A stretch of DNA of 64,000 nucleotides. It comes from Erythrobacter aureus. Lineage in GTDB: Bacteria; Pseudomonadota; Alphaproteobacteria; Sphingomonadales; Sphingomonadaceae. The stretch covers positions 2,520,501 to 2,584,500 of the forward strand of contig NZ_CP031357.1 of assembly GCF_003355455.1 (NCBI RefSeq), written 5' to 3'. Under the pieces are notes generated by a model. The model did no database searches and was not told where the DNA came from. It saw only the letters and a list, made by a program, of their open reading frames with translations. Position numbers and translations under genes: made by a program. This document shows positions 33,812 to 41,726 of this stretch, in pieces. The stretch's first letter is position 1; every line of letters begins with the position of its first letter.

Positions 33812-34714
33812 ATGAACGCATTTTCCACCGGCACAGCTACGTTTGCCGCAATCGGTCTGCTAGCCGCCCCGGCAATGGCGCAGGAGCTTGAAGCGCAAGC
33901 GAGCTATGACGACCGGCAGGGTGAAGTTCTGACGACCGTCACCGGCCATACGCCCAGCGATCTTTCGGACATGCCCGAAGGCCCCGAATTCGAAGGCGTC
34001 ATCTCGGCCCGCAAGGACAACAAGATTCAGATCACCGGCATCGATGGTACGCGCACCGTGGTGGCCATAAGCCCGGCGACGGAAATCCGCAGCAGCGGCG
34101 GCTTCCTCGGTCTCGACAAAGACGCGCTGACCGAGGCCGACCTGCTCAACGGCTTGCCGGTGGATGTCGAGACGGTCGAGTGGGCCGATCGCGGTCTGAT
34201 TGCCACCAAGGTGGCGGTCAAATCGCGTGATCTCAAAACCGCGCAAATGATCCACACCGGAACCGACCAGCGCTTTACCGCCAATGAAGCGGCAACCGAG
34301 GCATTGCGCGGCCGCGTCGCCAATATCGACGAATACAACATCAAGGGCACGACCAACGTCTATTTCGACACGGCCAAGTACAACCTCTCGCAAGAAGCGC
34401 GTTACGAGCTGTGCCAGACCGCCCAGCAGGCGCAATCGACCGACAATGCGCTGCTGCTCGTGGTCGGTTACACCGATTCGGTCGGCGACTATGAATATAA
34501 TCAGGAACTGAGCGAAAAGCGTGCCACGCGCGTCGTGAACTTCCTCCAGCAGGAATGCGGCTGGAAGCCCTATCGCATGATGGTTCCCACCGGCATGGCC
34601 GAGGCCGACCCGGCAGCCGATAACACGACCGAAGCCGGCAAGGCGCAGAACCGCCGCGTGGCGGTGAACATCCTCGTCAGCAAGAGCGTCGACGGGATGC
34701 AGGCCGGGCTCTGA
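33812..34714 (+). CDS. Exported OmpA-family protein
   Basis: A 300-residue protein with a Sec signal (ATFAAIGLLAAPAMAQ). Residues about 60-150 form a DUF5666-like beta domain (EGVISARKDNKIQITGIDG), and from about 180 an OmpA C-terminal domain follows (VYFDTAKYNLS..., GYTDSVGDYEYNQELSEKRA) that binds peptidoglycan. It should anchor to the cell wall from the periplasm. GAGGAG precedes ATG 33812. A strong terminator follows at 34739-34771. Confidence 0.88.
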   Translation: MNAFSTGTATFAAIGLLAAPAMAQELEAQASYDDRQGEVLTTVTGHTPSDLSDMPEGPEFEGVISARKDNKIQITGIDGTRTVVAISPATEIRSSGGFLGLDKDALTEADLLNGLPVDVETVEWADRGLIATKVAVKSRDLKTAQMIHTGTDQRFTANEAATEALRGRVANIDEYNIKGTTNVYFDTAKYNLSQEARYELCQTAQQAQSTDNALLLVVGYTDSVGDYEYNQELSEKRATRVVNFLQQECGWKPYRMMVPTGMAEADPAADNTTEAGKAQNRRVAVNILVSKSVDGMQAGL

Positions 34715-34738
34715 CCGGACCGGGTGGTTGCAGTTTGT

Positions 34739-34771
34739 GGGACGGGCGAGCCTATCGCCCGTCCCTTTTTT
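34739..34771 (+). terminator. Strong rho-independent terminator
   Basis: An 11-bp perfect stem (GGGACGGGCGA / TCGCCCGTCCC) with a 5-base loop is followed by six T. It ends the transcript of the OmpA-family gene 25 bases after its stop. Confidence 0.9.
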
Positions 34772-34853
34772 GCGCGCGTCGTCATAGGGGGTGTCGCCGG
34801 AACGTCGAGGCGTCTCGACCCTTTCCATTGCAAGGCAGATAGGAAAGGGCCTC

Positions 34854-36233
34854 ATGTCCGATATAACCACCGTCAATCCCGCCACCGGCGAAGAAATCGC
34901 AACTTACAGCAGGCTTTCGCGCGAAGAAGCCTGCGCTGCGGTCGACAAATGCCACGCCGCCTTCGAGCAGTGGCGCCTGCGCAGCCTCGACGATCGCGCA
35001 CAGGTGATCAAGAATCTCGGCAAGGCGCTGCGCGACCACAAGGAAGAGCTCGCCCGGCTGATGACCGAAGAGGTCGGCAAGCTGATCGGCGACAGCCGCG
35101 ACGAGGTCGAACTGTGCGCCGCGATCTGCGACTATACTGCCGCCAACGGCCCCAGGGAACTGGCCGACGAGCAGCGCGATCCGAACAATGCGGGGCGCGG
35201 TATCGTCACCTATTCGCCGATCGGTGTGATCTATGGCGTCCAGCCGTGGAATTTCCCCGCCTATCAGGTGATCCGCTATGCCATTGCCAATCTCATGACC
35301 GGAAATGGGGTAGTGCTGAAACACGCATCGAACTGCACCGGCAGCGGGCTCAAGATCGCCGAGATCTTCGCCGAAGGCGGCCTGCCCGAAAACCTGTTCA
35401 CCGTGCTCGTCATCGATCACGATACCTCGGATGCGATCGTCGAACACGACAAGGTTCGCGGCGTGACGCTGACCGGCTCGGATGGCGCGGGCAAACATAT
35501 TGCGGAAGCGGCGGGCAAGGTGCTCAAGCCGCTGGTGCTCGAACTGGGTTCGAACGATGCCTATCTCGTGCTGGAAGATACCGATATCGACAAGGCGGCG
35601 GAGGTCTGCGCGCGGGCGCGGCTCTACAATAACGGCCAGACCTGCATCAACGGCAAGCGGTTCATCGTGACCGACAAGGTCTATGACGCCTTCCTCGAGA
35701 AATTCGTCGCAAAGTTTGAGGCGACCAGGATCGGCGACCCGCTGGCCGAAGACAGCGATATGGGGCCGATGGCGCGCAGGGACCTGCGCGAAGACGTGCA
35801 GAAACAGGTCGACCAGTCGGTCGAGAAGGGTGCCCGAATCGCCTGCGGCGGCGAAATCCCGGACGGCCCCGGCGCCTTTTACCCCGCCACCGTGCTGGTC
35901 GATGTCGCCCCCGGACAGCCTGCCTATGACGACGAGATTTTCGGCCCCGTCGCCAGCGTCATCCGCGCCAAGAACGATGAAGACGCGATGCGGCTCGCCA
36001 ATGACAGCCGCTACGGTCTCGGCGGCGGGATATTATGCGGCGATACCGATCGCGCGATCGAGCTCGCCAAGACGCATTTCGACACCGGAATGGTGTTCAT
36101 CAACACCTATGGCGTGGCCGATCCCTCGATGCCGTTCGGCGGGGTGAAGAATTCCGGCTACGGGCGCGAACACGGCGGCTTCGGCATCAAGGAATTCGCC
36201 AATGCCAAGGCGATCTTCGTCGGCGCGGAGTGA
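34854..36233 (+). CDS. NAD(P)-dependent succinate-semialdehyde-type aldehyde dehydrogenase
   Basis: A 459-residue aldehyde dehydrogenase. Catalytic Cys264 is in NNGQTCINGKR and Glu230 in LELGSN; the cofactor loop is YGVQPWNFPAYQ. The pattern resembles GabD/Sad-type succinate semialdehyde dehydrogenases. AGGAAAGGG precedes ATG 34854. It is transcribed alone after the strong terminator. Succinate semialdehyde is the most likely substrate, but related ALDHs take other short aldehydes. Confidence 0.88.
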   Translation: MSDITTVNPATGEEIATYSRLSREEACAAVDKCHAAFEQWRLRSLDDRAQVIKNLGKALRDHKEELARLMTEEVGKLIGDSRDEVELCAAICDYTAANGPRELADEQRDPNNAGRGIVTYSPIGVIYGVQPWNFPAYQVIRYAIANLMTGNGVVLKHASNCTGSGLKIAEIFAEGGLPENLFTVLVIDHDTSDAIVEHDKVRGVTLTGSDGAGKHIAEAAGKVLKPLVLELGSNDAYLVLEDTDIDKAAEVCARARLYNNGQTCINGKRFIVTDKVYDAFLEKFVAKFEATRIGDPLAEDSDMGPMARRDLREDVQKQVDQSVEKGARIACGGEIPDGPGAFYPATVLVDVAPGQPAYDDEIFGPVASVIRAKNDEDAMRLANDSRYGLGGGILCGDTDRAIELAKTHFDTGMVFINTYGVADPSMPFGGVKNSGYGREHGGFGIKEFANAKAIFVGAE

Positions 36234-36262
36234 CGCCTGGCCGCCGGCGGACGCCAAGGCTA

Positions 36263-37003
36263 TCAGGTGTAGATCGCCCTGGCATCCTCGGCCAGCTTCT
36301 CCATGGCCCAGCCCCAGGGCTGATGCCCGTAACTGATCCGCGCCACGCCCAAATCGGCAAGTTCCGCGGTCGTCCCGCGGCCCGGCGCCCACAAGACGTT
36401 GACCGGCAGGGACGCCCCTTCGCAGATCGCGCGAATGGTCGGATGATCGCCGAGGAAGGGGACGAACAGGCTCCCTGCCCCGGCTTCGGCATAGGCCCTC
36501 GCGCGGGTCAGCACGGCCTCGATCATCTCGGGCGAATAGTCCGCCGGGTCGACGCCGCGATAAACGTCGGTACGGGCATTGACATGAATGCCGGTTGCTG
36601 CGGCTGCAGCGACACGCTCGGCCGCCACGTCTACGGATAGCAGTTCGGTTTCGCCCGGCATCCGGTCCTCGATGTTGATGCCCGCGGCACCAAGATCGAA
36701 TGCCTTGCCGACAGATCGGCCCACCTCAGCGGGCGTATCGCCATAGCCTGCCTCCATGTCGATCGTGACCGGCAGGTCGGTAACCGTGAGAATGCGGCGC
36801 AAATTCTCCAGCACGATATCGAGCGGAAGTGTCTCGCCATCCTTGAAGCCATTGGCTTCGGCCACGCCGTAGCTGCCCGTTGCGATCGCACTGGCCCCCG
36901 CTTCGGCGACGGCCCGCGCGCTGCCCGCATCCCAGATATTGTACAGCACCAGCGGTTTGCCTGGCACATGCAGCGCCCGGAATTGCTCGATCTTGCTCGT
37001 CAT
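36263..37003 (-). CDS. Isocitrate lyase / PEP mutase family protein
   Basis: A 246-residue TIM-barrel protein. The start LVLYNIWDAGSARAVAEAGA, then TIDMEAGYGDTPAEVG and GINIEDRMPG, are the metal- and phosphonate-site elements of the PEP mutase branch. It lacks the Cys-rich loop of true isocitrate lyase (KKCGH). The reaction is probably C-C cleavage of a small oxoacid (oxaloacetate or methylisocitrate like). It overlaps the upstream ada gene by 4 bases (ATGA), an unexpected partner. Confidence 0.88.
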   Translation of the reverse strand: MTSKIEQFRALHVPGKPLVLYNIWDAGSARAVAEAGASAIATGSYGVAEANGFKDGETLPLDIVLENLRRILTVTDLPVTIDMEAGYGDTPAEVGRSVGKAFDLGAAGINIEDRMPGETELLSVDVAAERVAAAAATGIHVNARTDVYRGVDPADYSPEMIEAVLTRARAYAEAGAGSLFVPFLGDHPTIRAICEGASLPVNVLWAPGRGTTAELADLGVARISYGHQPWGWAMEKLAEDARAIYT

Positions 37004-38040
37004 TTCGTTTCCCTTCTCAGCAGCTCGGCTTTGATTTCTGTGCCATAGGCATAGCCGCCCAGCCCGCCATCGGCAGCGATCACGCGGTGGCAGGGGATCA
37101 GCACGGCGATGTTGTTCGCCCCATTCGCGCCGCCGACCGCGCGGCTCGCCTTGGGATTGCCGAGTGCGGCGGCGAGTTCGCCATAGCTACGCGTCTCACC
37201 CGCCGGGATTTCGCGCAGCGCCTGCCACACGCGTTGCTGGAAAGCGGTGCCCTTCACGTCGAGCGGGATCTCTGCGGTGGTGGCATTGACGGGCTGCTCG
37301 ACCGCGGCGGTGGCCTGTTCGAACAGCCTGCGGAACTCATCGCCCGCTTCGACCAGCGCGGCATTGGGGAAACGCGCGCGCAGCTCCTCCTCGCCCTCGT
37401 CGAAAGAGAGGCAGCACACGCCCTTTTCGGTCGCGGCGACAAGCATGCTGCCGAGCGTTGTATCGACGAGCGTCCAGTGGATGATGCGGCCCCTGCCCCC
37501 ATCGCGCCAGTCGCTCGGCATCATGCCCAATCGTCCTTTCGTATCGTCATAGAAGCGCGAGGCGGAGCCATAGCCTGCTTCGTAAATCGCGCCGGTCACG
37601 CTATCGGCCGCGGCCAGCGCATCGCGCGCCCGCTCTTCGCGCAGCGCGCGGGCATAGGCGGCGGGCGACAGCCCGATCGCGCGCTTGAACACGCGCTGGA
37701 AATGAGTCGGCGAATAGCCGGTGAGCTGGGCCAGCGCCGCCAGCGAAGGCGCGTCCTCGGCGCCGCGAATTTCGTCGATCGCCGCCAGCACCGCCGCCTC
37801 GTCGCGTCCGACATCGTCCGGCAGGCAGCGCTTGCAGGCGCGTAGCCCCGCCGCACGCGCCGCCGCGCCATCGGCGAAGAACCGCACGTTCCCGCGCGAT
37901 GGATGCCGCGCCGCACAGGAGGGGCGGCAATAGATGCCAGTGGTCAACACACCGGTCACAAAGCGCCCGTCGAAGGCGCGATCGCGGCGCAAGACGGCTG
38001 CCCAGGCTATATCGTCGGTGATCGTCACGATATTCTCCAT
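37000..38040 (-). CDS. ada: Bifunctional Ada: DNA methyl repair protein and transcriptional activator
   Basis: A 346-residue Ada protein. The zinc domain has Cys38, Cys42, Cys69 and Cys72 (YCRPSC, CKRC), where Cys38 takes methyl groups from phosphotriesters. An AraC-type domain follows (SLAALAQLTGYSPTHFQRVF). The C-terminal O6-methylguanine transferase has the acceptor in PCHRV (Cys317). ATG 38040 is chosen; the frame is open further upstream without similarity. Ada normally induces its own operon after methylation damage. Confidence 0.95.
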   Translation of the reverse strand: MENIVTITDDIAWAAVLRRDRAFDGRFVTGVLTTGIYCRPSCAARHPSRGNVRFFADGAAARAAGLRACKRCLPDDVGRDEAAVLAAIDEIRGAEDAPSLAALAQLTGYSPTHFQRVFKRAIGLSPAAYARALREERARDALAAADSVTGAIYEAGYGSASRFYDDTKGRLGMMPSDWRDGGRGRIIHWTLVDTTLGSMLVAATEKGVCCLSFDEGEEELRARFPNAALVEAGDEFRRLFEQATAAVEQPVNATTAEIPLDVKGTAFQQRVWQALREIPAGETRSYGELAAALGNPKASRAVGGANGANNIAVLIPCHRVIAADGGLGGYAYGTEIKAELLRRETK

Positions 38041-38058
38041 AGCGTAAATGCAATCCTT

Positions 38059-38129
38059 TTGCGCGCCGATCGACTGCCTCGCATCCCGCAGCTTGCGATC
38101 AAAGCCAATGATCGTCACAAGGCGCGCAA
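38059..38129. promoter_or_regulatory. Inverted TTGCGCGCC/GGCGCGCAA pair in the ada control region
   Basis: TTGCGCGCC at 38059-38067 and GGCGCGCAA at 38121-38129 are perfect reverse complements that bracket the 89-base space between ada and the divergent protease gene. The GCGCAA core recalls the right part of the enterobacterial Ada box. Binding by Ada is inference. Confidence 0.35.
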
Positions 38130-39674
38130 ATGAGACGCCTCCCTGCACTTCTCGCCGCGCTTCTCGCACTAATCGCTCCCGCGCTCGCGCTGGCCGAACC
38201 GGCCGACATCGACGCTGCCGCGCGCGGCGTGGTGCGCGTGGTCATTATCGGCGAAGACAATGGCGAACTGCTTCCGATCAGCCACGGGACCGGTTTTGCC
38301 GTTGCCGCCGACCGGGTCGTCACCAATGCCCATGTGGTGCGCGATGCGCTGCGCGATGGCGAGCTTAGAATCGGCATTATTCCGAGCGGCGGCGGCGAAG
38401 CCGTCTATGGCCAGGCGCTGGCGGTGAGCGCGCGCAACGATCTGGCGCTGATCCGCATCACCGGCGATTTGCGCCTGCCCCCGCTTGCCCTGGCCGGCGG
38501 CGCACCGCCCGACAGCGGCGAAGTCACCAGCGTGGGCTATCCGATGAATGTCGACCGGGCGCAGGGGCTGGATTTCAACGACATCTTCCGCAGCCAGCCG
38601 CCGGTGAAAAGCCGCGGCTTCATTTCGGGCGCGCGGCCTAGCCGCCAGTTCGACACCATTCTCCACACGGCACCCATCGCACGCGGCAGTTCGGGCGGTC
38701 CGCTGCTCGATCCCTGCGGCCGCGTGGTGGGGGTGAACAGCTTTGGCGCGGACAGCGATGGCGGCGATGCGGAGTTTTTCTTCGCGGTATCGAACCGCGA
38801 AATGGTGCCTTTCCTGCGCGCCAACGACGTCGAGCCGCGCGTCAACAGCTCCGCCTGCCGCTCCATGGCCGATCTCGACGCGGCCGAGCGCGAGCGGTTG
38901 CAGCGCGAACAGATGACCGCGCGCGCCGATCTCGCGCAGCGTTTCGAAGCGCAGCGCGAAAAACGCGAACGCGCCCTCCTCGAAGCCGAACAGGGGGTCA
39001 TGACCGAACGCGAAGATCGTCTGTTTCTCTCGATCGTCCTGCTGCTGATCGCCTTCGGCCTGGGGCAATGGGCCATGGCCTTGTGGCGGAAAGACGAAGA
39101 AGAGCGCGACGAAACCCGCCTGAGAATGGTCGGGGGGGCAGCCGCCGCAATCGTGCTCGCCGCGCTTGCCGCCTATCTCACCCGCCCCGGCCTCGACGAA
39201 ATCGACCGCCGTGTCGCCGCCGTCATGCAGGCCGGGGAGGATGATCCGGAAGAGGCGGGGATGTCTGCATCGGGCGATCTCGCGCTGACATGCACTCTCG
39301 TGCCCGAACGCAGCCGGGTCACCAGTGCCCAGGTCGAAGACATAGAATTCGACTGGACCGCAGACGGCTGTGTCAACAGCCGAACGCAATATGGGTATTC
39401 GGGGGGCATCTGGAGCCGCGTTTTCGTACCCAATTCCGAAGACGCGGTGTCGGTCAACAGCTTCGACCCCGACCGACGCATCTTCCGTACCGAACGCTAT
39501 CTTCTGTCGCGCAAGGCCATGAACGAGGCCCGCGAGGCGCGCGGCAAGTACGAGGCCCCCCAATGCGGGGTCGAGGGTGCAGCATCGCGGCTTGGCGACA
39601 TGCAGGCCGAAGTTCTCGGAAAACTACCGCAACAGGCAAATGAGAGATTGGTGTACGAGTGCATTTCGAAATAG
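38130..39674 (+). CDS. Trypsin-like serine protease with signal peptide and two membrane segments
   Basis: A 514-residue protein. After a signal peptide (LLALIAPALALAEP) comes a chymotrypsin-fold domain with His68 (TNAHVV), Asp104 (RNDLALI) and Ser188 (ARGSSGGP). A charged coiled segment (ERLQREQMTARADLAQRFEA) leads to two hydrophobic helices near 297-320 and 337-352, then a C-terminal domain with paired Cys. There is no PDZ domain, so it is not a DegP. The target is unknown. It is divergent from ada. Confidence 0.85.
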   Translation: MRRLPALLAALLALIAPALALAEPADIDAAARGVVRVVIIGEDNGELLPISHGTGFAVAADRVVTNAHVVRDALRDGELRIGIIPSGGGEAVYGQALAVSARNDLALIRITGDLRLPPLALAGGAPPDSGEVTSVGYPMNVDRAQGLDFNDIFRSQPPVKSRGFISGARPSRQFDTILHTAPIARGSSGGPLLDPCGRVVGVNSFGADSDGGDAEFFFAVSNREMVPFLRANDVEPRVNSSACRSMADLDAAERERLQREQMTARADLAQRFEAQREKRERALLEAEQGVMTEREDRLFLSIVLLLIAFGLGQWAMALWRKDEEERDETRLRMVGGAAAAIVLAALAAYLTRPGLDEIDRRVAAVMQAGEDDPEEAGMSASGDLALTCTLVPERSRVTSAQVEDIEFDWTADGCVNSRTQYGYSGGIWSRVFVPNSEDAVSVNSFDPDRRIFRTERYLLSRKAMNEAREARGKYEAPQCGVEGAASRLGDMQAEVLGKLPQQANERLVYECISK

Positions 39675-40123
39675 CATCGGTTTCGGTGGAAAATGGGCCA
39701 GAGATCTTGAGAACAGAAAGCTAACATCCTATATTGCATGTAGTCCTCACAAGAGGGGATCGAATGGAGGCCTGATTTGCAAGGTTTTCTGAAGTTCCCG
39801 ACTTTGTCGCAAGCGTGCCAGCGTTTGATGGCTTAGCCAAACCGGGGATAACTGAGTAAACAGTGAATTGGTGGAGCCAAGAGCCCCGGGTGACCGGCCA
39901 AGTTCTTTGCTCACCACCACCAAAGGGAAGCTGGCACTGAACTTTGGCAAAAGGCAATGATCGGTTTGGAGAGGTTCCGAGCCCTTAATCCTTGCCAAGT
40001 AGATAAGCTGGGAGGTCGCGGCTAAGCGACTGACAGAGCGGCGCCATCGGACGATGGCCTTCCCGCAAAATCAGCCCGACAAAGGCGACCTCCTACTCAC
40101 CTCAGTCTGATGGATTGGATGCC
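39675..40123. other. 449-base stretch without a recognisable gene
   Basis: This is the only gap above 300 bases. It is less G+C-rich than its surroundings (for example 39675-39790 and 39940-40005). Short frames on both strands give no protein I recognise. I found no tRNA or transposase remnant. It holds a CCTC-ACAA-GAGG mini-hairpin near 39751 and the inverted repeat at 40009-40095. It may be a degraded gene or the scar of a lost element. Confidence 0.6.
40009..40095. repeat. Nested inverted repeat
   Basis: TGGGAGGTCGC (40009-40019) pairs with GCGACCTCCTA (40085-40095), one G-T pair included. Inside, GCCATCGGACGATGGC at 40043-40058 is a perfect palindromic hairpin. The whole would fold into a stem with an internal hairpin. 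It lies just downstream of the dioxygenase gene's 3' end on the minus strand and may be a terminator, the end of a lost element or an RNA structure. Confidence 0.6.
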
Positions 40124-40954
40124 TCACGCAGCCAGCGGTTCGCCGGTCAGCGTGATGCGGTGCATCTCGCGGGCATGGCCCTGATAATCGTTCATCGCCA
40201 GATGCCAGGTCGTGCGATTGTCCCAGATCGCCACCGAACCCGGTTCCCACGCCACGCGGCAGGTATTGTCCGCCGCCGTGGCGGCCGCGTAGAGTTTCTG
40301 TAGCAGCGGCAGGCTCTCTTCGCGGCTCCGCCCGACGATGTTCACCGTGAAGGCGCTATTGACGTAAAGCAGTTTGCGGCCGGTCTGCGGGTGACGGATC
40401 ACGATCGGGTGCCTCGCGCCGGTCTTGAGCGCCTGGCCGCGCAAATCGCCGCCCATGTCGGTCTTCGCATAAAGCCCGCCCTCGTCATATATATGGTCGG
40501 CGGTGTGATAGGCCTCGAGCCCTTCGATCTCGGTCTTGAGATCGTCGGGCAGCGCGTCATAGGCTTCGCCCATATGCGCCCATAATGTGTCGCCTCCGCT
40601 CGGTGGAAGAGTCCGCGCGACCAGGATCGAGCCCATGGCCGGCACTTGATCGTAGGAATGATCGGTGTGCCATCCGCCGCCGATATTGGTGACCTGATCG
40701 GCGCGCTTCTTGACCACGGCGATTTCCGGATGTTCGTCGGTCAGCGGAAAGTAATTGTTGATGTCGATCCCGCCCCAACGCCTGGCGAAGGCAATATGCG
40801 CTTGCGGAGTGAAATCCTCCTGCCCGCGAAACAGCGCAATTCCGTGAGTGTAGATCGCATGCCTGATCGCATCGAGCGTTGCCCCGCCCGCCTCGGCCAA
40901 ACTCACCCCTGTAATCTCGACCCCGCATTTCGGGGCCAGTGCCACCATCTCCAT
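40124..40954 (-). CDS. TauD/TfdA family alpha-ketoglutarate-dependent dioxygenase
   Basis: A 276-residue non-haem iron oxygenase. The metal triad is His96 and Asp98 (GGWHTDHSYDQ) plus a distal His in TTWHLAMND. The 2-oxoglutarate-binding Arg is likely in AREMHRITLTGE. The family oxidises taurine, aryloxyalkanoates or similar acids; the substrate is not evident. GGGAGAGG precedes ATG 40954. It is divergent from the atp operon. Confidence 0.9.
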   Translation of the reverse strand: MEMVALAPKCGVEITGVSLAEAGGATLDAIRHAIYTHGIALFRGQEDFTPQAHIAFARRWGGIDINNYFPLTDEHPEIAVVKKRADQVTNIGGGWHTDHSYDQVPAMGSILVARTLPPSGGDTLWAHMGEAYDALPDDLKTEIEGLEAYHTADHIYDEGGLYAKTDMGGDLRGQALKTGARHPIVIRHPQTGRKLLYVNSAFTVNIVGRSREESLPLLQKLYAAATAADNTCRVAWEPGSVAIWDNRTTWHLAMNDYQGHAREMHRITLTGEPLAA

Positions 40955-41041
40955 TGCCTCTCTCCCCTGCGAATGGTTGCTTTGTGCCACGCAATCTACG
41001 CCCCTTACAGGCGGAGTCCAGATTCCCTAGCCGGACTCGGC

Positions 41042-41070
41042 TTGCCATTGACGGGGGGCTTTGCTAGGCG
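41042..41070 (+). promoter_or_regulatory. Candidate atp operon promoter, TAGG-type
   Basis: TTGCCA (41042-41047), a 17-base spacer and TAGGCG (41065-41070) are followed by a G+C-rich stretch. Transcription would begin near 41077, about 83 bases before the atpH GTG. It shares its form with the rpmF and ndk upstream regions. Confidence 0.5.
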
Positions 41071-41159
41071 CGCGCCGACCTTGCCGGGCGACTCCTGTCT
41101 GCCCAACTCGGCAAGGATCGCACAGACTTTTCTTCCGGACCCGAGAGGACCTCAAGCGC

Positions 41160-41714
41160 GTGGATATTTCCGCCGGTATTCAGGCTAGCCTGGCAGGGCG
41201 TTACGCTTCGGCCCTGTTCGATCTCGCTAGCGAAAACGGAACCGTGACCGCAGTCGAATCGGACCTCGACAAGGTCGAGGCCGCGCTCGCCGAATCGGCC
41301 GAGCTCGCCGCCGTCACCACCAACCCCAAGGTTTCGCGCGATGCCGCGCAGAAGGCACTGTGGGGCGTCTCCGCCATTCTCGGCGTGTCCGAGCTGACGC
41401 AGAACTTCCTCGGCGTGCTGGCGCAGAACCGCCGCCTGTCGCAGCTGCCGCAGGTAATCCGCGCTTTCCGCGCGATCGCCGCCGCCCAGCGCGGCGAAGT
41501 GACTGCCGCAGTCACCAGCGCCCACGCGCTGACCGATGCGCAGCTCGATGCGCTCAAGACCAAGCTGACGGCCCGCGAAGGCCGCACGGTCAAACTTTCT
41601 ACCAAGGTCGATCCCGAGCTCCTCGGCGGCCTCGTCGTCACCATCGGATCGAAGCGCATCGACGGCTCGATCCGCACCCGTCTCAATTCGCTTTCCCAGG
41701 CCATGAAGGCTTAA
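41160..41714 (+). CDS. atpH: F1F0 ATP synthase delta subunit
   Basis: A 184-residue delta (OSCP-like) subunit, the stator link between F1 and the b stalk. Typical regions are LAGRYASALFDLASENG and the C-terminal LGGLVVTIGSKRIDGSIRTR. It starts with GTG 41160; no ATG fits. It is first in atpHAG-lipoprotein-DC. The Fo genes are elsewhere, as is usual in alphaproteobacteria. Confidence 0.95.
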   Translation: MDISAGIQASLAGRYASALFDLASENGTVTAVESDLDKVEAALAESAELAAVTTNPKVSRDAAQKALWGVSAILGVSELTQNFLGVLAQNRRLSQLPQVIRAFRAIAAAQRGEVTAAVTSAHALTDAQLDALKTKLTAREGRTVKLSTKVDPELLGGLVVTIGSKRIDGSIRTRLNSLSQAMKA

Positions 41715-41726
41715 AGGACAAAACTC

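Noticed and set aside
39675..40123. A tRNA gene, attachment site or transposase remnant in the gap
   Set aside because: No cloverleaf with a TTCRANY arm and CCA-side pairing was found, no direct repeats flank the gap, and short frames show no transposase motifs.
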